From Hyphococcus sp. (GTDB taxonomy: Bacteria > Pseudomonadota > Alphaproteobacteria > Caulobacterales > Parvularculaceae), in the NCBI GenBank assembly GCA_021604585.1, contig BQJG01000048.1, positions 1 to 27,514 of the forward strand: 27,514 nucleotides of DNA, read 5' to 3'. A program made the translations under genes and the position numbers. This document shows positions 16,118 through 22,695 of the stretch, piece by piece. Each line of letters starts with the position of its first letter. Positions within the stretch are counted from its first letter, which is position 1. The notes below the pieces were generated by a model. The model ran no database searches and was not told the DNA's origin. It worked only from the letters and a program-made list of their open reading frames with translations.

Positions 16118-17083
16118 TTGGGCGCCTTCGGCTTGCAGACCCATATCTGGAATAACAATTTGAAATCCGCCGCGCTGCTCGCCGGCTTTCCGGTGTTGTT
16201 GCTCTTGTTGATGTACGGACTTTCTATCGGCTATGTGGGCCTCACCGCGCCCATCGATAATTTGGGCGAAGGGTTCGTGCTTGCGTTTGTGCATATGAAG
16301 CGAATATGGCCGTTCGCGTTTCTCGGCGCTGCGGTCTGGTTTGCAATCGCCTGGTTTTCCTATCAGTCAATGATCGAGGCGTCGGTGGGTGCGCGCGGGT
16401 TATCGCGCAAGGAGGCGCCGGAACTTTATAATCTGCTGGAAAATCTTTGCGTGTCGCGCGGGATCACCATGCCGAGTCTCAATATCATCGAAACGCCGGC
16501 GCTGAATGCGTTCGCCAGCGGCCTCACGGATAAAAGTTACAAGGTGACCGTGACGCGCGGATTGCTTGATACGCTTGAACCGGATGAACTTGAAGCGGTT
16601 CTCGCCCATGAAATGACGCATATTATGAACAAGGATGTACGCCTCTTGATCATCGCAGTCATTTTCGCTGGCGTGTTTTCATTTTTTGGGGAGCTTGTGT
16701 TTCGGAGCATGTTTCGCACCGGTGTGCGTGTCGGCGGCCATACGCGCTCACGCAATGGCGATAGCCGCGGCGGCGGCGCGCTGATCCTGATCGCGATAGC
16801 GATGATCGTCATCGCCTATCTGCTGGCGCTGGTGATCCGTTTTTCCTTGTCGCAAAAGCGAGAATATCTGGCAGACGCTGGCGCGGCGGAACTGACGCAT
16901 AATCCTGACGCGATGATCTCCGCATTGAAAAAGATTTCAGGTCGCTCTCAAATTGATGCGCCCAATGACGTGCAGCAGATGATGGTGGATAATAGTCAGC
17001 CTTTCGCGGGCATCTTCGCGACACATCCGCCCATCGAAAAACGCATTGATGCGCTGGTGAAATTTGCAGGTGGTCAAATTTAG
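16118..17083 (+). CDS. M48 family membrane metallopeptidase (HtpX-like)
   Basis: The 321-residue protein has two N-terminal membrane segments (about 17-39 and 65-81), the zinc site HEMTH at 164-168 (AHEMTHIMNKD), further hydrophobic segments at about 175-195 and 220-245, and the downstream EYLADAGAAEL carrying the third ligand Glu. This matches HtpX/Ste24-type proteases that degrade damaged membrane proteins. The start is TTG 16118, supported by GGGGAGG about 8 bases upstream and by the N-terminal membrane segment. It is coupled to the racemase gene, with a 3-bp gap. Confidence 0.9.
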   Translation: MGAFGLQTHIWNNNLKSAALLAGFPVLLLLLMYGLSIGYVGLTAPIDNLGEGFVLAFVHMKRIWPFAFLGAAVWFAIAWFSYQSMIEASVGARGLSRKEAPELYNLLENLCVSRGITMPSLNIIETPALNAFASGLTDKSYKVTVTRGLLDTLEPDELEAVLAHEMTHIMNKDVRLLIIAVIFAGVFSFFGELVFRSMFRTGVRVGGHTRSRNGDSRGGGALILIAIAMIVIAYLLALVIRFSLSQKREYLADAGAAELTHNPDAMISALKKISGRSQIDAPNDVQQMMVDNSQPFAGIFATHPPIEKRIDALVKFAGGQI

Positions 17084-17094
17084 CGCGCTCGAAA

Positions 17095-17120
17095 AAACAG
17101 AGCGGATACCCGCTCTGTTT
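17095..17120. terminator. Bidirectional intrinsic terminator between M48 and barrel genes
   Basis: AAACAGAGCGG (17095-17105) and CCGCTCTGTTT (17110-17120) form a perfect 11-bp stem with an ATAC loop. It is flanked by an A-run on the left and ends in TTT on the right, so it can work in both directions. It sits between two convergent genes, ending 12 bp after the M48 stop and before the barrel gene's stop. Confidence 0.85.
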
Positions 17121-17165
17121 GCCTCTCTCCGTCCGGTGAAGGACGGCGGCGCGGTGGAAGACGTT

Positions 17166-18929
17166 CTAGTCGAACAGGCGGTATTGCGCGCGCAGTGAAA
17201 TGCGTGCGTCTGGCGCCTCATCGGTGGCGCCGATGGCGCCGCTGAGATTGATCCGCAGCCGGCTATTCACCGCGTAAGAACCGCCGAACAGAAAGGAACC
17301 AACTGTCGTCGCGGGCGATTGTGTGACGGTGAACATCGTTTCCGGCGCTGCATACAAGAGATTGCCGTCACCGTCTTCATCCTGCACGAGCGGGGTGTCC
17401 GGATTCATATCGTCGTCAATCAGGATCGGCGCCCGTGTCGTGATTTCGAATTGGTTTTTCGAACGCAGGAAGAAGCTTTGATCGTAGCCAAAATTCATCG
17501 AAAGGCGTTCATTGAGCGAGAGGCCGACGCCAATGCTAGTGCGGATGGCGTCGCCCGGATCAAACTCAAGCAGCCGTGACGTAAATGGGTCTGACTGCGT
17601 GATAAACACATTCGGCGATGTCGGCATATTATACTGATAACCGACATTCGCGTAGAGCGAGGCCGGATCGCTCGACAGAATGAATGTCATGCTCGGTTCA
17701 ATTGTCCAGAAACCGGAGCCAACGGCGAGTTCTGTTTCAATGCCATTGTCTGGGTTGCGCGCGACTTCAAACGGACCCGTGCCGGTTGGCGCCTTCACGC
17801 GAACATTGGCGATCGCATAAGGAAGCTTGACGCCGTCATTGAGTTGGTAGTGCAAGCCCATCTCGACGTCGCCTAAGCCTCTGCCTTCGAGGTCGCGGAT
17901 GGTTGAGGTGGCGTCGTCAATCGCGACGCCGGAAATTCTGTCGTTGCGCGACACATAGGGAACGCGAGCGTCAATTTCGAGGCGGCTGGTGATGCCGTAT
18001 TTTGCAGTCAGGCTTTCGGTTAGTGCGCGGCGATCTGTGTCTGTCGCTTCAATCGCGCCGATCAGCACGGCGTCAATGATTTCGATGCCCTGGAAGAAGA
18101 AACGGTTGTCTGACGCGACCGTGAAGTCGAGGGCAGGCTCGATATACATCGTGCCGCGCGGCGTCAGGATGCCGCCTATGTCAGAGAAGATGGCGAGATA
18201 AGGCCGTTCGTTCTCGTCCTCGGGACGCACGCCAACTTCTGTTGGAAGCGTGCCTTCGCGCTTGTCGTCATCCTTGCGCTCGGGCTGAGCGGTGTTTGCG
18301 GCAACTTGCGTGCGCTGCGCGTTGTTTGCGGTTGCAGCGGTCTGCGTTGGTGCGGGCGATGTGGAAGTCGTCGCCTGAGTATTTGCGGCTTTTGCGGCGG
18401 CTGTTTGCGCTGAGTTTTGTGATGGTGCGGGTTGCGCCGCCGCCATCTGCACCGCCGGGGCGGCGCCAGGCACCGTGATTGTCGCACCGGCGCGCAAAGC
18501 GTAGGGCGCTTTCATGTCGTTGGCGTCAGCGATCGCACGAATGGTTGTATTGTGTTCTTTGGCGATCGATGTGAGCGTGTCGCCGCTTTTGATTTTGTAA
18601 TCGCCAGGCGCGGCGGCGGCATATGTTTGCGGCGACGCACCCATGGCGACCACGGTTGAATTCAGCGCCTGAATTTGTTGCGCCTGCGCTTCGAGAAGCG
18701 CCGCCTGCTTGGCGATCAGCTCTTCAGCCTGGTCGAGCCTGATGGTTTGCAGGGCGACAATATCCTTGAGGTAAACAAGATCTTCCGCAACCGTTGGCTT
18801 TGGCATCATGGCTGTCTTGCTGCCGGCAGGCGTATCCGTAACAGCCGGATCTTGCTCTGCATAAGCAGTGTTGGTTAACGCGACGGCCAATACAGCCGCA
18901 GCGCTACAGCGGAGCAGATTTAGTTTCAT
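17166..18929 (-). CDS. Outer-membrane beta-barrel protein with coiled coil and LysM domain (FapF-like layout)
   Basis: The 587-residue protein has a signal peptide (MKLNLLRCSAAAVLAVALTNTAYA), a coiled coil (about 47-95, heptad-like with many Gln and Leu), one LysM domain (about 111-155, YKIKSGDTLTSIAKEHN to ITVPG) likely to bind peptidoglycan, a disordered Ala/Gln/Thr linker (158-225), and a C-terminal barrel of alternating aromatic strands (about 245-587) ending SLRAQYRLFD. Fap exporter FapF also joins an N-terminal coiled coil to a barrel. GGGGGAAGT precedes ATG 18929, 19 bp after the regulator gene, so both are likely co-transcribed. I infer an export role; LysM makes it unlike standard FapF. 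A Phenol_MetA_deg-type channel is the alternative. Confidence 0.7.
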   Translation of the reverse strand: MKLNLLRCSAAAVLAVALTNTAYAEQDPAVTDTPAGSKTAMMPKPTVAEDLVYLKDIVALQTIRLDQAEELIAKQAALLEAQAQQIQALNSTVVAMGASPQTYAAAAPGDYKIKSGDTLTSIAKEHNTTIRAIADANDMKAPYALRAGATITVPGAAPAVQMAAAQPAPSQNSAQTAAAKAANTQATTSTSPAPTQTAATANNAQRTQVAANTAQPERKDDDKREGTLPTEVGVRPEDENERPYLAIFSDIGGILTPRGTMYIEPALDFTVASDNRFFFQGIEIIDAVLIGAIEATDTDRRALTESLTAKYGITSRLEIDARVPYVSRNDRISGVAIDDATSTIRDLEGRGLGDVEMGLHYQLNDGVKLPYAIANVRVKAPTGTGPFEVARNPDNGIETELAVGSGFWTIEPSMTFILSSDPASLYANVGYQYNMPTSPNVFITQSDPFTSRLLEFDPGDAIRTSIGVGLSLNERLSMNFGYDQSFFLRSKNQFEITTRAPILIDDDMNPDTPLVQDEDGDGNLLYAAPETMFTVTQSPATTVGSFLFGGSYAVNSRLRINLSGAIGATDEAPDARISLRAQYRLFD

Positions 18930-18948
18930 GCAACTTCCCCCTGGGATC

Positions 18949-20136
18949 TCAACATTCTTTCAGCAAGGCCTTCACTTCCGCACAGACCGATTGGTAGGCG
19001 GATGCAAAATCCTCGCCTTTGAGGCTCTTTTTCAATGTTTGAAACGTGCCGCGGGACCGCCCGGTGAGGGCGACCGCTTTAGCGATGTTGCCGCCAGCGG
19101 CATTCATCGCTTTCATCAGCATGTAACGGTTAATAAGATTTTTAGCGTCGTCCACGTCAAAATTGTCTGCGAAGGTCACGCTTGAGCCGTCGCAATCGAA
19201 GCGCAGCTGATCAGGCATGATTTTACCTTTGTCCTTATGCGCATAGAGGAGCGCGCGGGACAACACATTGCGCAGCTCGCGGACATTGCCGGGGAACGAG
19301 TGCGCGCGCAGGCGATCCGCAGCTTTCGGCGTCAGTTTGATCTTGCGATAACGTTCATCCGGGTGATTTGCGATAAGCGCTTCGGCGATTTCAACTACGT
19401 CATCGCCACGCGCGCGAAGCGGCGGCACGTCGATAACCAGCACATTCACGCGATAAAAAAGATCGCGCCGGAATTGGCCGGAACTGACATTCTCACGAAG
19501 GTCGACATTGGTCGCCGATATCAGCCGGAAGTCGACATGGCGGGCGGTCTTGCCGCCAACTTTGGTCACCATTCCGTCTTCGAGGACGCGCAGCAAATGT
19601 GTCTGGATCGACAGCGGCATCTCGCCGATTTCGTCAAGGAACATGACGCCGCCATCCGCCAGGGCGATTGCGCCGTCCCGCTCGCCAACTGCGCCGGTAA
19701 ACGCGCCTTTTGCGTGTCCGAATAATTCAGCAGCGGCCAGCGTTTCGGGCATGGCGCCAGCGTTGAGTGGTGAAAACGCACCTTGACGCCGGCTGCTTTT
19801 TGCATGGAGATGGCGTGCGACAAGCTCTTTGCCGACGCCTGTTTCGCCAGTGATGAAGACCGGAGACTCATCATCTGCGAATAGCTCAATCGTCTCACGA
19901 AGCAGCTCGGTTTGTGCGCTCGACCCGACAATCTCGGGGAGCGGCGCCGATATGCGTGACTTTAGCGGCGCATCCGGGCGCAGCTGAATAAGGTTAGAAT
20001 TTAGCGGTGCATGCTTTCGGTCAACGCCGTTTTTAGCGCGTGAAGGCACAAACGCTTCATGCGCATACGAGCCTGATGAATAGGGTGGCTCGTAACCCGC
20101 CGACCGGCTTGCGCCGTCGTACTCTTGATCATCCAT
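18949..20136 (-). CDS. Sigma-54-dependent transcriptional activator lacking a receiver domain
   Basis: The 395-residue protein is an enhancer-binding protein with a short, probably disordered N-terminus (1-62), an AAA+ domain (about 68-290) and a Fis-type helix-turn-helix near the C-terminus (about 345-375, GNIAKAVALTGRSRGTFQTLKK). Walker A is GETGVGKE (97-104), the sigma-54-contacting GAFTGA is intact (144-149), and Walker B is VMFLDE (164-169). No receiver, GAF or PAS domain is present, so activity is probably set by level or a partner, as in PspF/HrpS-type activators. GGGGGAAG precedes ATG 20136. A consensus sigma-54 promoter 2.4 kb away, in front of the repeat-protein gene, is its most obvious target. 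Confidence 0.92.
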   Translation of the reverse strand: MDDQEYDGASRSAGYEPPYSSGSYAHEAFVPSRAKNGVDRKHAPLNSNLIQLRPDAPLKSRISAPLPEIVGSSAQTELLRETIELFADDESPVFITGETGVGKELVARHLHAKSSRRQGAFSPLNAGAMPETLAAAELFGHAKGAFTGAVGERDGAIALADGGVMFLDEIGEMPLSIQTHLLRVLEDGMVTKVGGKTARHVDFRLISATNVDLRENVSSGQFRRDLFYRVNVLVIDVPPLRARGDDVVEIAEALIANHPDERYRKIKLTPKAADRLRAHSFPGNVRELRNVLSRALLYAHKDKGKIMPDQLRFDCDGSSVTFADNFDVDDAKNLINRYMLMKAMNAAGGNIAKAVALTGRSRGTFQTLKKSLKGEDFASAYQSVCAEVKALLKEC

Positions 20137-20440
20137 TCGCTTCCCCCAAAGCTAATAAGGACGTCTGCTGGAATGTTGGAAAAGTTGGAGCAATATCTCC
20201 AGCCTCCAAAGAAGGCTGGTTTTGAAATCCCATTGCCTGACATCTCTCCCAAGAGCCAGGCACTCTCCCACACGACAGCACAACGTACTGATAAAAATAC
20301 GCTAGAACACTGGCGGCAGGAATCAACCGGATTCGGAGCCGGGGCAAAGATAATTCTAAAATTTACGGTATTTTTCGCCTTAAAAGAGAATAAAGGAAGC
20401 CGCCGCAATCGGTGGGACGGAACCGCTTGCAGCAGCTATT
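20137..20440. other. Intergenic region upstream of the sigma-54 activator gene
   Basis: This 304-bp AT-richer stretch separates the protease and activator genes and must hold the activator's promoter. It contains a perfect 6-bp inverted repeat, CCAGCC (20199-20204) and GGCTGG (20214-20219), followed on the plus strand by TTTT. A TGGAG-N6-CTCCA repeat lies just left of it. I found no sigma-54 promoter on the minus strand and no convincing gene. Confidence 0.5.
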
Positions 20441-22213
20441 TCATTCCGGCGCCGGCGTCTGTTCGAGCTCGATGAATTCCGGCGCAGCACAGTCCGGATC
20501 CTCAGGCCCCGAAGCGAGCTTGCAGGCTTTGAAATGAACCCATGAGCGCCCAAGCTTTTCAATGGCTTGAGATGAATATTTCACCCAGTTTTGAACACGA
20601 CCCTGATTATTGGCGTCAGCGCCGCCGATATAGGATACGGACTGCGCCCCGCCAGAAGAAGGCGACGGCCACGAAACGGCGGCTGAAATAAATTGAGCGC
20701 TGACGGGGTCGCATTGCGCATCCCGGCGCAGCAGGATCTGATAATCCTCCACGCCGCCGTCTTTCAGCGCTGGCATATGGAGTTCAAACGACGCTCTTTT
20801 CCGCGCAACTTGCAGCCTCGTGTCGCCCTTCTTTCGCCAATAGGCGGTGAGGGGGCAGAATCCGATCTTTGAGCGCAGGGAGTAATCAAAAGCGAAAAGC
20901 ACGTGTTCGCTACGACGATCAACCGTTCGCCAGAATTCCGCATATTGGCCAGGTTCTTTGATCACAAACGCGGCAGGCTTTACATCGACCCCTTCGCTGC
21001 TTTCGGGCTGCACTGTCTTTAGGTCGGGGGCTTCCAGACGGCGTGTTTCTGCTGCGGCTTCAAACTCAAGAGTTTCTGTGCTGCGCTGGAAAGGCGTTGC
21101 TGCAATTGAGTCAAAATCCTGCACGCGAGGCGCGGGCGTTTCACCAGGCCGCGCATATTCCATGTAAAACGACCAGGAGAGCGCGTCTTCAGCGCGAGCC
21201 CAATGGGCGATCAGGTGGTTCCATGCCGGAAGGAAGACTTCGTTCAGTCTTTTCTGTTCACGTTCCGGAGACAGCAGATCGAACAGAACCTCCGCACGTT
21301 GTGCGGCGCCGTCAGCGTTCGAACTTGCCGATTCTATACCGTGAGTGTGGATGCCGATAACTTCGCCTTTCGCGTTGAGGATCGGACTTCCGCTATTGCC
21401 GCCGGCAGTGGCAAGCCGGTGAATAATCAGATTGGCAATGACCGGATTTTTGATTTCCGAGGCCGTATCAAGCGGCGGCGTCATTGCAGCAATGACGCCT
21501 CGCTCTGCCCGCGGTGTTGCAGCGTCAGGGGCGAAGCCGTCATCAAGCGTATCGTAAGGGTACCCGATCACCGCAATTGCTGCGCCTGAATCAAGTGCGA
21601 GGAGCTGATCCTCACTTGCAATGGGAAGATCGGGGCCAAGTTGATTTTCGCCCGTTGCAGGATTGATCGCGGCAACGCGGATCAGCGCAGCGTCAAAGGC
21701 CAGATCCCGCAGAGGCGCCGCCTGAGGCGCATAAACCGAAGAGTTTTTGCGGATCGGCTGATAGTCTTCGACGAGTGTTCGGAATGCGCCAAACCCTGCG
21801 TGAATTTGTTTCGATGTCACCTTGAATGTCGCGCCTGAATTTCTGTTCAGCACATAAACTTCGGCGTCAGCGTCATCGAGCGGGAGTGAGTCAGCTGTAT
21901 GCCCAGCAGTGGCTAGCAAACCATGTTCTCGATCAATGACAAAGGCAGTGCCACGCGCTTTGCCATTAACAACAATCAAATAAACAGAGCGAGTGGCGGC
22001 GGCGATGGTCTCAGGGGCGATGATAGCTGCAAGCGCTGCTTCAGCTTTAGATCTGGCGTCGTCAATGTCATCTTGAAGCACTGCCGTGCGGTCTTGCAGC
22101 CGGCGGATCTCCGAATACCGTGTCGCTTCGAACGCAAAAAGCGCCACTACGGCACCGCCGAGCGCGAGCGCCGGCAACAGCCTTCCAACGATATTGCCTT
22201 TCTGACGATCCAC
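20441..22213 (-). CDS. Membrane-anchored trypsin-like serine protease
   Basis: The 590-residue protein has an N-terminal transmembrane helix (about 11-28), a short coiled coil (35-65) and a trypsin-fold domain. Catalytic residues are His105 (LLATAGHTADS), Asp174 (LAFDAALIRV) and Ser274 (AGGNSGSPI), so the domain should be active and periplasmic. Residues beyond about 380 form an unrecognised C-terminal region with three cysteines. I place the start at GTG 22213, preceded by GGGGGAAAC; a TTG at 22228 in the same frame has no such site. It lies divergent from the repeat-protein gene and upstream of the activator on the same strand. Role in processing secreted subunits or sensing is conjecture. 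Confidence 0.85.
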   Translation of the reverse strand: MDRQKGNIVGRLLPALALGGAVVALFAFEATRYSEIRRLQDRTAVLQDDIDDARSKAEAALAAIIAPETIAAATRSVYLIVVNGKARGTAFVIDREHGLLATAGHTADSLPLDDADAEVYVLNRNSGATFKVTSKQIHAGFGAFRTLVEDYQPIRKNSSVYAPQAAPLRDLAFDAALIRVAAINPATGENQLGPDLPIASEDQLLALDSGAAIAVIGYPYDTLDDGFAPDAATPRAERGVIAAMTPPLDTASEIKNPVIANLIIHRLATAGGNSGSPILNAKGEVIGIHTHGIESASSNADGAAQRAEVLFDLLSPEREQKRLNEVFLPAWNHLIAHWARAEDALSWSFYMEYARPGETPAPRVQDFDSIAATPFQRSTETLEFEAAAETRRLEAPDLKTVQPESSEGVDVKPAAFVIKEPGQYAEFWRTVDRRSEHVLFAFDYSLRSKIGFCPLTAYWRKKGDTRLQVARKRASFELHMPALKDGGVEDYQILLRRDAQCDPVSAQFISAAVSWPSPSSGGAQSVSYIGGADANNQGRVQNWVKYSSQAIEKLGRSWVHFKACKLASGPEDPDCAAPEFIELEQTPAPE

Positions 22214-22406
22214 CGTTTCCCCCGGCAATTACGCGACAGTGCTGACGCCGCGCCATTGGCGTCAGCTCATTGTGCTGTCATCTTGAATTGGTTGTCGAGC
22301 AAATCTGGGGCCATCATGCAGATGAACTTTTGGGAGCGAGGCGGATCACGCTAGTTCGCACCGCCAAAGTCACGCTGGTTCGGTCAATCCCGACGATCTT
22401 CAGAAA

Positions 22407-22447
22407 TGTGCACAGTGCAGTGTTCATTCACGATTGAAATTGAACAC
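22407..22447. promoter_or_regulatory. Candidate enhancer-binding sites upstream of the sigma-54 promoter
   Basis: TGTGCACA at 22407-22414 is a perfect palindrome. GTGTTCA at 22420-22426 and TGAACAC at 22441-22447 form a perfect 7-bp inverted repeat with a 14-base spacer. Both lie about 110-150 bases before the -24 element, the usual distance for sites bound by sigma-54 activators. Assignment to the activator encoded at 18949-20136 is inferred. Confidence 0.5.
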
Positions 22448-22557
22448 ATTATTGCGGCGCAGCAATAGTTTCGGGGCAGCCAAGCGCGAAGATTAAAATC
22501 GCTTAATCCTATGATTTTACAGATTGTTAACCTTATTTAGCGTGGCGCTGCTCCGAA

Positions 22558-22576
22558 TTGGCACAGTGATTGCAAT
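22558..22576 (+). promoter_or_regulatory. Sigma-54 (RpoN) promoter
   Basis: TTGGCAC-AGTGA-TTGCAAT matches the -24/-12 consensus (TGGCAC-N5-TTGC) exactly, with GG and GC 12 bases apart as required. Transcription should start near 22585, giving a leader of about 110 bases before the repeat-protein gene. A sigma-54 activator gene lies 2.4 kb away on the other strand. Confidence 0.88.
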
Positions 22577-22695
22577 AGATGTGGGCGTTGGGGGGGACAA
22601 TTGGCTCCCCATGGTGATCGACGTGTGCCTCCCGAAGGTTTCAGGGAAGGGCGCGAGGGTCGCTTAGTAGTGAAACCAAAGTGGGAGACGACAAA

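Larger units (their letters stand above)
22214..22695. other. Regulatory intergenic region between protease and repeat-protein genes
   Basis: This 482-bp region holds the divergent control sequences. From left to right I see an 8-bp palindrome and a 28-bp inverted repeat (22407-22447), an AT-rich stretch (about 22490-22545), the sigma-54 promoter (22558-22576), and a leader of about 110 bases that includes GGGG/CCCC pairing (22591-22610) and an 18-codon ORF at 22611-22667 without a clear ribosome binding site. No larger gene is supported. Confidence 0.6.

Noticed and set aside
18930..19100. Sigma-54 promoter inside the end of the activator gene for the barrel gene
   Set aside because: A CGGCACG word is present on the minus strand but the -12 GC is absent at the required spacing.
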